From Pedobacter sp. (GTDB taxonomy: Bacteria > Bacteroidota > Bacteroidia > Sphingobacteriales > Sphingobacteriaceae), in contig NZ_JAVHXT010000003.1 of the NCBI RefSeq assembly GCF_031119335.1, positions 271,355-335,354 of the forward strand: a stretch of 64,000 bases of DNA, read 5' to 3'. Each line of letters starts with the position of its first letter. Positions within the stretch are counted from its first letter, which is position 1. Under the pieces are notes generated by a model. It was not told the origin of the DNA, made no database searches, and was given only the letters and a program-made list of their open reading frames with translations. Below, piece after piece: positions 1 to 9,140 of the stretch. Made by a program: the position numbers and the translations under genes.

Positions 1-94
1 AACTCATAAACAATGCGTAAGCGCCACGGTAATTAGGCTGAAGGGCTTACATAACCTAACACAATGCATCGCGTTGTGATTAATACAACAAGCT

Positions 95-114
95 AAAAAA
101 CGTCCTGAAAGGAC
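95..114 (-). terminator. putative intrinsic terminator downstream of the TauE-like gene
   Basis: Minus strand GTCCT-TTC-AGGAC followed by G and TTTTTT; 5-bp stem only. Confidence 0.45.
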
Positions 115-127
115 AGCATAGTCAACA

Positions 128-826
128 TTAATCACATCGCTCTACATTCCCGTAGGTAGAATGCGTATGCGGCGACAGAAAAGGAATATCTAAGTTGGCA
201 GAACGAAGAATAAACAAGGCTCCTATAAAAAGTGCAAACCAAGGAATGAGTTTTTGACTGTTGAACCTAAAGTACTTTTTAAGGTAAACGCCACCTAATG
301 AAATGAAAAGCATCAAAGGTGTAGTACCTAAACCGAAAAGCAACATAAAGCTTGCTCCAGATTGTGCCGTGCCCGAGTTAAGTGCAGTTGCTAGTGCCAA
401 GTAGACCATTCCACAGGGAATTAAACCATTCAGCATACCTGCAAAAAATCCCCAAAACGGCAGCTTAAAAACCTTGCCCATCAGCTTACTAATTGGGAGT
501 ACCATTTTATTTTGCACTTTTTGAAAAGAACTCACGTACCTCCCACTCAACTGCGCTATCGTAAAAAGTATCAATACAATGCCTATGATTAAGCTGAGCG
601 TTTCTTGCTTTGCAAAAACTGAAAATGTATTGCCAACCAAGCCAACCAGTAAACCTAGTAAAGTATAAATCGATATTCTTCCTAACTGATATAACGATAC
701 TTGGAAAACATTATGCCAAAGCTTTTTTTTGTCTAATGGCAAGCCAAGCACAATTGGTCCGCACATAACGGCACAATGTACACTTCCCAAAAAGCCCATT
801 AAAAAAGCCAAGGGTATCAAACTCAT
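128..826 (-). CDS. sulfite exporter TauE/SafE family protein (cbb3 oxidase cluster)
   Basis: Multi-TM protein with GxxGSVHCAVMCGPIV and GLIPCGMVY motifs; next to FixH and cco genes. Confidence 0.85.
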   Translation of the reverse strand: MSLIPLAFLMGFLGSVHCAVMCGPIVLGLPLDKKKLWHNVFQVSLYQLGRISIYTLLGLLVGLVGNTFSVFAKQETLSLIIGIVLILFTIAQLSGRYVSSFQKVQNKMVLPISKLMGKVFKLPFWGFFAGMLNGLIPCGMVYLALATALNSGTAQSGASFMLLFGLGTTPLMLFISLGGVYLKKYFRFNSQKLIPWFALFIGALFILRSANLDIPFLSPHTHSTYGNVERCD

Positions 827-1251
827 ATCGTGATATCTTTGGTAAATAAATAGTCTTTGCCGCTAGAGCGCCATTCTATTTTTAACGACCATAGTCCCCT
901 GTCTAAGTTTGAAGTTTCTATAATGATCGAGTTTTCATCTCCCACAGTTTTACCGCTCGTATTTACATCTTTCTTTTTAGCCGATGGACGCATTAACGTA
1001 AGCTGATAATCTGCCGCGTCTTTTAACTTCAAAACGATTTGACTTTGGCCAACAGTAACCTGGGGAATAGCATCATCGTTTAAAACATTGCTTTTCGCTG
1101 CGTATTCCTTATCGTAGTTGATGCCTTTTTCATAGTAATCTTCTTCCACTAAGGCATCGTTATCGTGATTTTTGAACATATAAACCACCATTCCTATAAT
1201 GAACGACATGAACAATGCCATGCCTAAAATTAATTTCGTTCCCCAATTCAT
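823..1251 (-). CDS. FixH family protein
   Basis: One N-terminal TM, VEEDYYEKGINYDKEY motif; in cco cluster. Confidence 0.85.
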   Translation of the reverse strand: MNWGTKLILGMALFMSFIIGMVVYMFKNHDNDALVEEDYYEKGINYDKEYAAKSNVLNDDAIPQVTVGQSQIVLKLKDAADYQLTLMRPSAKKKDVNTSGKTVGDENSIIIETSNLDRGLWSLKIEWRSSGKDYLFTKDITI

Positions 1252-1326
1252 TACTTAAATTGCTTTATTGATAAATTGTTTAATTGTTGATTAACTGAAA
1301 ACTGTCAATTGTTCACTGCCAACTGG

Positions 1327-2712
1327 CTAAGGTTGCGAAAAAAACGTTGTGCTTGTTTCACTAATCACCTTCCCTTCTACCACTATTTCAAATTTAACTT
1401 TACTTTTAAAATCTTCAATGTTTTTAGGCTGCTTAATTAAGAAGAAAGTTAAATGTGCTGAGCCTTCTTTTGGCAAAATTGTATCTGCTTGTATAAATTC
1501 AATTTTATCTTTCGCATCGTCGGATTTGAACATAAATTTCATATCCTTATTGGTTTTATTAATTAGCTCGGCGTTGTATAAATTGGCAATACTGCCATCT
1601 GGGCGTTTTTGATATAGCGTTCCACTGGCTCTTAAAACAGTCGTCTGTACATCTTCTCTTTTATAAATTAAGGATGAGAAAATGATCATCACCACTGCCA
1701 AAACAGCGGCATACCCCCAAGCTCTAGCACCTAATTTAAATTTGTTTCTATGTTGTATAAAATCGTGAGTATAAAAACCGATTAGTTTTTCGGGTTTACC
1801 TATTTTGATCATTACTTCATCGCAGGCATCAATACAAGCAGTACAATTTACGCACTCTAGCTGTGTACCTTGCCTAATATCAATTCCTGTTGGACAAACA
1901 TGTACGCACAAATTGCAATCTATACAATCTCCTTTCAAACTTTGGTCTAGGTTCTTTTGGATACGGCCTCTAGGCTCGCCACGTGTTTCATCATAAGCTA
2001 CGATCAAACTTTTATTATCCAACAAAACGCCTTGCAATCTGCCGTAAGGGCAAATAACCGTACAAACTACTTCTCTTACGTAAGAAAATACGAAGTAAAA
2101 AATAAAAGTAAATATCCAAATTGAGATAAAACCTACGGTATGTTCGCTGATAGGCTCTGTAATGATCTGGTATAATTTATCGGAACTAATGATATAAGCA
2201 AGAAATACATTGGAAATCAGAAAGGAAATCGCCAAAAACAAAAAGTGCTTAAATCCTTTTTTAAAGACTTTCTCCGCATTCCACTCTTGCGCATCTAGCT
2301 TCTTCTGTTGGTTGGCATCCCCTTCTATCCAGTACTCTATTCTACGGAAAACCATCTCCATAAAAATAGTTTGCGGACAAACCCAACCACACCACAACCT
2401 GCCTAAAACTACGGTAAAACAGACAATAAACAACACCAAAATCAGCATTGCTAAAGCAAAGAGATAAAAATCTTGCGGTGTGAAGATGAGGCCGATAAAT
2501 ACAAACTTCCTTTCTAAAAAGTTAAGCAGTACTAATTGCTCGCCATTGAGCTTAATAAAAGGCAGGGAAAATAAAAGCAGAAGCAATACATAACTTACCC
2601 ATTTCCTTTGGTTGTATAATTTACCAGAGGGTTTTTTAGGGTAAAGGAATGTTCTGCCTCCGCTCTTTTTATTGTTATTTTGGATTTTTGCCATCTCTAT
2701 ATCTTTCTGCAC
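1327..2712 (-). CDS. ccoG: cytochrome c oxidase accessory protein CcoG (polyferredoxin)
   Basis: CGWVCPQTIFMEMVFRRIEYWIEGD, two 4Fe-4S motifs (CIDCNLCVHVCP, CVNCTACIDACD). Confidence 0.93.
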   Translation of the reverse strand: MQKDIEMAKIQNNNKKSGGRTFLYPKKPSGKLYNQRKWVSYVLLLLLFSLPFIKLNGEQLVLLNFLERKFVFIGLIFTPQDFYLFALAMLILVLFIVCFTVVLGRLWCGWVCPQTIFMEMVFRRIEYWIEGDANQQKKLDAQEWNAEKVFKKGFKHFLFLAISFLISNVFLAYIISSDKLYQIITEPISEHTVGFISIWIFTFIFYFVFSYVREVVCTVICPYGRLQGVLLDNKSLIVAYDETRGEPRGRIQKNLDQSLKGDCIDCNLCVHVCPTGIDIRQGTQLECVNCTACIDACDEVMIKIGKPEKLIGFYTHDFIQHRNKFKLGARAWGYAAVLAVVMIIFSSLIYKREDVQTTVLRASGTLYQKRPDGSIANLYNAELINKTNKDMKFMFKSDDAKDKIEFIQADTILPKEGSAHLTFFLIKQPKNIEDFKSKVKFEIVVEGKVISETSTTFFSQP

Positions 2713-2766
2713 TTGTTCTTAAAAGATTGCTTCGTCGTTCCTCCTCGCAATGACGACAAAGGTTCC

Positions 2767-2877
2767 GTCATTTCGACCGTAGCGGAGAAATCTTTGGACT
2801 ATTCAAAAGAGCCTATTCAAAGATTTAACTCCGTTGATTTCCAATTCTCCATTTCGTTGCACTCCAGTCGAAATGAC
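2767..2877. repeat. palindromic repeat of GTCATTTCGA family
   Basis: Perfect 11-bp arms GTCATTTCGAC / GTCGAAATGAC. Confidence 0.65.
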
Positions 2878-2894
2878 GTATTATTAAAGCAAAC

Positions 2895-3827
2895 CTAATT
2901 AGCTACAGCTTCTGCCGCAGCTGGGTCATATTTTTCACCTTGTGGTGCTTTTGCATTTGCAGGTTTAGAACCTTGTAAAGAGATAATGTAATTGGTTACT
3001 GCACTGATATTTGCAGAGCTCATATTTTTCTCCCAAGCCACCATACCCTTTTCTGGCGCACCATATTTTACCAATTTGAAGATATCTTTTACGCTACCAC
3101 CATGTATCCAAAACTCATCTGTTAAGTTTGGTCCTACCAAGCCTTCGCCAGCAGCACCGTGACAAGCCACACAATTCGCATCGAAAACACCCTTGCCTAC
3201 CGCAATTTGCGATGGATCTATCTTCACAGAGTTTTCATCAACAGACGAAGTAGATTTAGCTAGAAACTTTTGTTTTGCGATATCGGCTTTTGCCATTTCG
3301 GTCTTGTACTCATCATCTTGTCTTTCGCCATGCTCACCAATATGATAATAGTAAAGATATCCTGCAGCGAAAATTAATGTACCATAGAAAAGCACGTTAA
3401 ACCAAGCCGGAACAGGATTATTCAACTCCTTAATGCCATCGTAAGAGTGCGGAATTTCTAAATCCTTTTCTGCCGAAAGTGGTTTTAAACTCAACAACTT
3501 GTTCCAAATACTAGGTTTTTCACCGTGTTGTTTTACCCATTCTTCGTACTCTAAAGCTCTTTCTTCCTTCGTTTTATACGGCGTTGGATTTTTACTTTCT
3601 TGGTAAATTACCTTAAAACTTTTATACAATGTGATGGCAACAAACAACAAGATAATTGAAAATACCAACAAGGTGATGATTAGTAATTCTGTTGTGCTCA
3701 TGCCTAAAGATGGCTCTGCAATAACTACCTTTGTTTCTTCTTCGGCAGCGGCAGCAGCTTCTTGTGCAAATGAACCAAAAGCTGTAGCCAAGAACATCAT
3801 TAATAAACTAAACTTCTTCATATCCAT
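2895..3827 (-). CDS. ccoP: cbb3-type cytochrome c oxidase subunit III (CcoP)
   Basis: N-terminal TMs, ELNNPVPAWFNVLFYGTLIF, one CVACH heme motif. Confidence 0.9.
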   Translation of the reverse strand: MDMKKFSLLMMFLATAFGSFAQEAAAAAEEETKVVIAEPSLGMSTTELLIITLLVFSIILLFVAITLYKSFKVIYQESKNPTPYKTKEERALEYEEWVKQHGEKPSIWNKLLSLKPLSAEKDLEIPHSYDGIKELNNPVPAWFNVLFYGTLIFAAGYLYYYHIGEHGERQDDEYKTEMAKADIAKQKFLAKSTSSVDENSVKIDPSQIAVGKGVFDANCVACHGAAGEGLVGPNLTDEFWIHGGSVKDIFKLVKYGAPEKGMVAWEKNMSSANISAVTNYIISLQGSKPANAKAPQGEKYDPAAAEAVAN

Positions 3828-3993
3828 CTGTTGTTTGAGGTTCGTTAAAAGGTAGATTACTCATTTCTGCAACTTGTGCTTTACTCATTTTGATAAGATA
3901 AATACCCACCAAGATGAAGAAAACCATAAATATGAGCAGTGATGCGATGAGATAAAACTCACCGCCTGCTAGATCTTTTATTTGCTTAAACAT
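3808..3993 (-). CDS. ccoQ: CcoQ-like small membrane subunit
   Basis: 61-aa single-TM protein between ccoP and ccoN. Confidence 0.7.
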   Translation of the reverse strand: MFKQIKDLAGGEFYLIASLLIFMVFFILVGIYLIKMSKAQVAEMSNLPFNEPQTTDGYEEV

Positions 3994-3998
3994 AATTT

Positions 3999-6140
3999 TT
4001 ACTGGTTAGATGGAATAGTTGTTTTGTTAGCTTTGATATCGGTACCCATACGTTGCAGGTAAGCAATTAGGGCAATGATTTCTCTGTCGCTCTTTACTTC
4101 GATATTGTTTTGCTTCAAATCTGCAGCAATTGCGTCTGCTTGCTCTTTCAATTTAGCTTGCGCAACTTTATCGAAATTTTCTCTGTATGGTACACCCAAT
4201 GTTTGCATTGCTCTAATCTTAGCTTCAGTCATGCTGATATCTAATTTTTGAGTAATTAACCAAGGGTAAGCTGGCATAATACTACCCGGCGACATAGACG
4301 TTGGATCTAACATGTGGTTATAGTGCCATGCGTTAGAATATTTACCACCAATACGGTGCAAATCTGGTCCGGTACGCTTACTTCCCCATAAAAACGGATG
4401 GTCGTACACAAACTCGCCTGCTTTACTGTATTCGCCGTAGCGCTCAGTTTCTGACCTAAACGGACGGATAGTTTGAGAGTGACAGTTCACACAACCTTCT
4501 TTGATATATAGATCTCTACCTTCTAATTCTAGCGGAGTGTAAGGCTTCACACTGGCTATAGTTGGCACGTTACTTTCAATAGTGAACGTTGGCATCATTT
4601 CTACCATACCACCAATCAAAATCACAATCATAGAAAGCACCATGAATTTCATTGGTTTACGCTCTAACACACGGTGCCATTTTTTATCAGCTGGGTCTTC
4701 GTGAGTGATTTCCTTTTCTAATGGCATTGCTTCAGCTTCCTCTTCTGCAACCAATTTACCTTTCAACATGGTTTTAGCCAAGTTGTAAGTCATCGCGATA
4801 GCGCCAATTAAGTACAATGCACCACCGATAGAACGTAGCACGTGCATCGGGATAATTTGCAGCGTAGTGGTTAAGAAGTTAGCATATTTCAACAAACCTT
4901 CGTCGGTAAATTCTTTCCACATTAAGCCTTGTGTAAAACCAGCCCAATACATTGGAATAGCATAGAATAAGATACCTAATGTGCCAATCCAGAAATGGAA
5001 AGAAGCTAGTTTTTTAGAAAATAACTCTGTTTTGTAGATACGTGGAATTAACCAATATAATATACCAAAAGTTAAGAAACCATTCCAACCTAATGCGCCT
5101 ACGTGTACGTGAGCTACAATCCAATCGGTAAAGTGGGCTACGGCGTTGATTTGTTTCAACGATAACATTGGCCCTTCGAAAGTTGCCATACCGTAAGCAG
5201 TAAGGGCAACTACCATGAATTTTAGGGTTACATCTTCACGAACTTTATCCCAAGCACCACGTAAGGTTAACAAACCGTTAATCATACCACCCCAACTTGG
5301 TGCAATTAGCATAATTGAGAAAGCTACGCCTAAAGATTGCGCCCATCCTGGTAAGGAAGTATATAACAAGTGGTGTGGACCAGCCCAGATGTAGATGAAA
5401 ATTAACGACCAAAAGTGAAGAATACTCAATTTATATGAGTAAACCGGACGATTAGCCATTTTAGGCAAGAAGTAGTACATCATACCCAAATATGGTGTGG
5501 TTAAGAAGAATGCAACCGCATTATGTCCGTACCACCATTGTACCAAGGCATCTTGCACACCGGCAAAAACATAGTAACTTTTTAAGAAAGATATTGGCAG
5601 CTGAAATGAATTTACGATGTGCAACACCGCAATAGTTACAAAAGTAGCAATATAGAACCAAATGGCTACGTAAAGGTGTCTTTCTCTACGTTTGATGATG
5701 GTACCGAACATATTGATACCGAAAACCACCCAAATTAAGGTGATGGCAATATCAATTGGCCACTCTAGCTCTGCATACTCATGCGATGAGGTAATACCTA
5801 AAGGCAAGGTTATAACCGCCGAAACAATGATTAATTGCCAACCCCAAAAGTGAATTTTACTTAATGCCGTACTAAACATTCTTGCTTTAAGCAAGCGTTG
5901 TAACGAGTAGTAAACACCCATAAAAATGGCGTTGCCCACAAAGGCGAAAATTACCGCATTGGTGTGGAGCGGTCTTATACGACCAAAAGTTGTGTACTGG
6001 TTGCCCAAGTTCATGCTTGGCGAAAACAGTTGCGTGGCAACAAGTAGTCCTACTAGCATTCCGATGATGCCCCAAACGATGGTTGCAATACCGAAATCTC
6101 GTACAATCTTGTTGTCGTAGGTAAATTTTTCTAGCTGCAT
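3999..6140 (-). CDS. ccoN: cbb3-type cytochrome c oxidase, fused CcoN-CcoO
   Basis: CcoN catalytic core (WYGHNAVAFFLTTPYLGMMYYFLPK) followed by a CcoO heme domain (CVNCHSQTIRPF, GPDLHRIGGKYS). Confidence 0.94.
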   Translation of the reverse strand: MQLEKFTYDNKIVRDFGIATIVWGIIGMLVGLLVATQLFSPSMNLGNQYTTFGRIRPLHTNAVIFAFVGNAIFMGVYYSLQRLLKARMFSTALSKIHFWGWQLIIVSAVITLPLGITSSHEYAELEWPIDIAITLIWVVFGINMFGTIIKRRERHLYVAIWFYIATFVTIAVLHIVNSFQLPISFLKSYYVFAGVQDALVQWWYGHNAVAFFLTTPYLGMMYYFLPKMANRPVYSYKLSILHFWSLIFIYIWAGPHHLLYTSLPGWAQSLGVAFSIMLIAPSWGGMINGLLTLRGAWDKVREDVTLKFMVVALTAYGMATFEGPMLSLKQINAVAHFTDWIVAHVHVGALGWNGFLTFGILYWLIPRIYKTELFSKKLASFHFWIGTLGILFYAIPMYWAGFTQGLMWKEFTDEGLLKYANFLTTTLQIIPMHVLRSIGGALYLIGAIAMTYNLAKTMLKGKLVAEEEAEAMPLEKEITHEDPADKKWHRVLERKPMKFMVLSMIVILIGGMVEMMPTFTIESNVPTIASVKPYTPLELEGRDLYIKEGCVNCHSQTIRPFRSETERYGEYSKAGEFVYDHPFLWGSKRTGPDLHRIGGKYSNAWHYNHMLDPTSMSPGSIMPAYPWLITQKLDISMTEAKIRAMQTLGVPYRENFDKVAQAKLKEQADAIAADLKQNNIEVKSDREIIALIAYLQRMGTDIKANKTTIPSNQ

Positions 6141-6214
6141 AATTGAATAGAAATAGAATTTGTAATGTTTATGACAAAGTTATGGCAGTGATGGAGCACT
6201 GGTGATGATTAGCA

Positions 6215-6403
6215 TTAGTCGGAAATGTGATTTTTATCACTTTTCTCGTTGATGTCATTTTTCACCTCATCGTCGAACAAAATTCGAACACTTGGTGTGT
6301 ATACATCATCGTGCTGACCAGTTTTGAGCGCCCAAAAGAAGGCTCCCAGAAAAACCAGTGCTACTAGCACGCTGCAACCGATTAAGAAATAGAGTATGTT
6401 CAT
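6215..6403 (-). CDS. ccoS: cbb3 oxidase assembly protein CcoS
   Basis: 62 aa, MNILYFLIGCSVLVALVFLGAFFWALKTGQHDD typical CcoS motif. Confidence 0.88.
   Translation of the reverse strand: MNILYFLIGCSVLVALVFLGAFFWALKTGQHDDVYTPSVRILFDDEVKNDINEKSDKNHISD
6227..6240. promoter_or_regulatory. FNR/CRP-like palindrome GTGAT-TTTT-ATCAC upstream of ccoN
   Basis: Perfect dyad matching TTGAT-N4-ATCAA except outer bases; inside the 3' end of ccoS, 87 bp before ccoN start. Confidence 0.45.
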
Positions 6404-6497
6404 TTGTTTGGTTAACTGTTGAAATTGTTTAATTGGTTAACTGTTGTTTGGTTCATTGGCCCATTTGTTCATTTGGTTTACTGCCTTTCATAGTACT

Positions 6498-6600
6498 TTT
6501 CTCTCCCTTTTAGGGAGAGATGCCGAAGGCAGAGAGGGTTAAACCTCTCCCTAACCCTCCCGAATAGTCGGGACAGGTACTCCTTGAAAAGGAGAGGAAA
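6498..6600 (+). repeat. dispersed palindromic element between ccoS and ccoI
   Basis: Outer arms TTTTCTCTCC/GGAGAGGAAA (1 mismatch), internal hairpin CTCTCCC-TTTTA-GGGAGAG. Confidence 0.6.
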
Positions 6601-6610
6601 TCGAGCAGTG

Positions 6611-9007
6611 CTAACTGCGTAACCCATTCTTCCTTGCAAAATACCTCGTTGCCAAACTTGTAAAACTGATGATTGTAATGGTGCTTATCGGCATTAAAAT
6701 AGCGGCAACTAAGGGATATAAAGTTCCTTGCACGGCGTAGTAAACCCCTATCAAATTATACGAAGTAGCTATAGCAAAGCTGATTTTTATCGTGGTTAAT
6801 CCATCCTTACTTAATTGGATGAAATTTGGCAACAAACCAAGCGAGCTACCACTCATAATGGCATCACAGCCCGGTGTAAAGTTGTTGATGTTGTCTGTAA
6901 TAGCTATACCGAAATTAGCTTGTTTCAAGGCACCAGCATCATTTAAACCATCGCCCAACATCATCACTTTTTTATTTCTGGCTTGCAAAGCTTTAATTTC
7001 ATCCAACTTTTGCACCGGACTTTGGTTAAACAGCATCGAGGTTGATGGCTTAAATATCTTCTTCAACTGCGGCTCGTCCTTATTCGTATCTCCAGAAAGT
7101 ACTTTTAGGTCATAATCTTCATTTAAATGGCTTATTAAAGGTTCGATACCTTCTCGCCATTGTTGCTCTACCGAGAAGCAGCCTTTGTATACTTCATCTA
7201 TCATGATGTGAACACCACCGTTTTCTTTATCTTGTGCTGCCGCAATTTCGAAAGGTAAGCCACGTTTACTTCCAGCGTAAATCATCCTTCCATTTACAAC
7301 ACCCATAATACCTTTACCCACTACTTCGTTGTACTTGGCAATACTGTAAATCTTACTCGGATTTAAAGCTTTTAGCACTTGTCTGCTCAGCGGATGCGAT
7401 GAATTGTAAAGCAGCGAGGCCACCAACAGCTTCTCGCCCGGAGTTAAATTCCCTTCAAAAGTAATTTCAGAGTGGTGCGTACTGGTCAGCGTTCCAGTTT
7501 TATCGAAAACCACCGTATCTAAATCTGCTAATTGCTCTACAGCATCAGTGTTTTTTACGTAGAAACCTTTTTTATCGAACACCGAAAGAATGGCCGAAAG
7601 CGTAAATGGCGTACTTAAAGCCAACACGCAAGGGCAAGCCACAATTACTACAGCGGTAAATGCCGACCAAGCTTTTGCATTATCACCCATCCACAACCAA
7701 TAACCTGTAGAAACAAAAGCAACCACAAATACACCGATACTGAAGTATTTGGCTATGCTATCGTTAAAATTCCTCTTCTTAAAATCGGTTTTGTAAAATT
7801 CTTTATTCCATAAACCCGTTAAGTAACTTTGCGAAGCCGGCTTAACTACTTCCAGCTCAATAGCTTCACCCATTTGCCTTCCGCCAGCATACACGATCTC
7901 ACCCAAAACCTTCTGCTGTGGCTCGGCTTCGCCAGTTACAAAACTCATGTCCAACCAAGCATCCCCCTTCATTAAGATGGCATCAGCTGGCACAAGCTCA
8001 CCATTGCGTATCAATAGTCGATCCCCAACGACTATCTCGCTAATAGCTACCGGTTTCTCCCGGTTATCTTTGAGGGTAGTTATTGCTATGGGAAAGTAAG
8101 AGCGATAATCCCTATCGAATGAAATATGATGATAAGTGCGTTGTTTTACCCATTTACCCATCAGCAATAAGAATACTAATCCCGTTAAGGTATCCCCAAA
8201 ACCTGGCCCATCATTAAATATGGTAGATATAGCAGTACGTATAAAAAGTACTGCTATAATTAATGCGAGCGGTGTATCCAGATTGATGTATTTTTGTTTT
8301 AAACTGGCATAAGCCGATGTAAAATATTCTTTAGCGCAATAGAAGGTTACCGGAATACAGAATGCCAAGTTTAGCCAAGCAAACAAATCTTGAAACTGTT
8401 TTTCTAAAGCAGATAAACCAAAATACTCTGGAAAGCTGAACAACATGACGTTGCCCATACAGAAGCCGGCAATGGCAATCTTCCAGATCAGCTGTTTGTT
8501 AACTGAGTTTCCTTTCTCCTTTACAACATCTTGTAAACTGATTAACGGCTCGTAACCAATTTGGTTAAGCACTTCTACAACTTGTCTTAAAGATACTTTA
8601 TCGTGCTTATAGCTAATTGTCACTTCTCTTTTCAGGAAATCTATACGAGAACTGAAAATGGCAGGGTTAATTTTATAGAGATGCTCTAACAACCAAATAC
8701 AAGAGCTGCAGTGAATGGCGGGAATGTAAAATGTAACTATAGAATTGTCCTTGTCTTTGTAATTGATGAGCTGGGCTATAATGGTTGGCTCATCCAAATA
8801 TTCGAAATGTCCATCATCTTTTATTCTTTGTCCAGGCGTATCGTTATAAGCGTAATAGTTGCACATATTGTTTTCAGATAAAATCTGATACACGCTTTGG
8901 CACCCTACGCAGCAAAAATCTTTCTCGTCGTAGTTTAGCTTTACAGCAGGCAATTTATCACCGCAATGGTAACATACTGAACTTTGGGTAACGGTTGGAT
9001 TGCTCAT
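6611..9007 (-). CDS. ccoI: heavy-metal translocating P-type ATPase (CcoI/FixI type)
   Basis: CxxCG metal-binding N-terminus, CPCVLALSTPF, DKTGTLT, GDGLNDAGAL. Start placed at MSNPTVTQ; the longer ORF (to 9091) runs into a repeat. Confidence 0.9.
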   Translation of the reverse strand: MSNPTVTQSSVCYHCGDKLPAVKLNYDEKDFCCVGCQSVYQILSENNMCNYYAYNDTPGQRIKDDGHFEYLDEPTIIAQLINYKDKDNSIVTFYIPAIHCSSCIWLLEHLYKINPAIFSSRIDFLKREVTISYKHDKVSLRQVVEVLNQIGYEPLISLQDVVKEKGNSVNKQLIWKIAIAGFCMGNVMLFSFPEYFGLSALEKQFQDLFAWLNLAFCIPVTFYCAKEYFTSAYASLKQKYINLDTPLALIIAVLFIRTAISTIFNDGPGFGDTLTGLVFLLLMGKWVKQRTYHHISFDRDYRSYFPIAITTLKDNREKPVAISEIVVGDRLLIRNGELVPADAILMKGDAWLDMSFVTGEAEPQQKVLGEIVYAGGRQMGEAIELEVVKPASQSYLTGLWNKEFYKTDFKKRNFNDSIAKYFSIGVFVVAFVSTGYWLWMGDNAKAWSAFTAVVIVACPCVLALSTPFTLSAILSVFDKKGFYVKNTDAVEQLADLDTVVFDKTGTLTSTHHSEITFEGNLTPGEKLLVASLLYNSSHPLSRQVLKALNPSKIYSIAKYNEVVGKGIMGVVNGRMIYAGSKRGLPFEIAAAQDKENGGVHIMIDEVYKGCFSVEQQWREGIEPLISHLNEDYDLKVLSGDTNKDEPQLKKIFKPSTSMLFNQSPVQKLDEIKALQARNKKVMMLGDGLNDAGALKQANFGIAITDNINNFTPGCDAIMSGSSLGLLPNFIQLSKDGLTTIKISFAIATSYNLIGVYYAVQGTLYPLVAAILMPISTITIISFTSLATRYFARKNGLRS

Positions 9008-9039
9008 TGGTTTGAGTTTTGTTTTTAACTGGGCTTCAA

Positions 9040-9129
9040 AACACCCCGCCCGTTGGGCACCCCTCGGGAAGAGGGGAATTGCATCCGACATTCCCCTCTT
9101 GCAGAGGGGTGGTCGAAGACCGGGGTGTT
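9040..9129 (+). repeat. 90-bp palindromic repeat (AACACCCCG...CGGGGTGTT) with two internal hairpins
   Basis: Perfect 9-bp terminal inverted repeat; hairpins CCCCTC/GAGGGG and CCCCTCT/AGAGGGG inside. Confidence 0.7.
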
Positions 9130-9140
9130 ATCTATACTAT

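Noticed and set aside
1349-2467. Several plus-strand ORFs antisense to ccoG
   Set aside because: Shadow ORFs of a strongly supported CDS; the same applies to the many other antisense ORFs in the track.
3999-6140. CcoN-CcoO fusion as a novelty
   Set aside because: Fused CcoNO is a known arrangement in Bacteroidota.
9008-9091. N-terminal extension of the CcoI ORF (MSDAIPLFPRGAQRAGCFEAQ...)
   Set aside because: Translation of the palindromic repeat at 9040-9129; ATG at 9007 gives a normal CcoI start.
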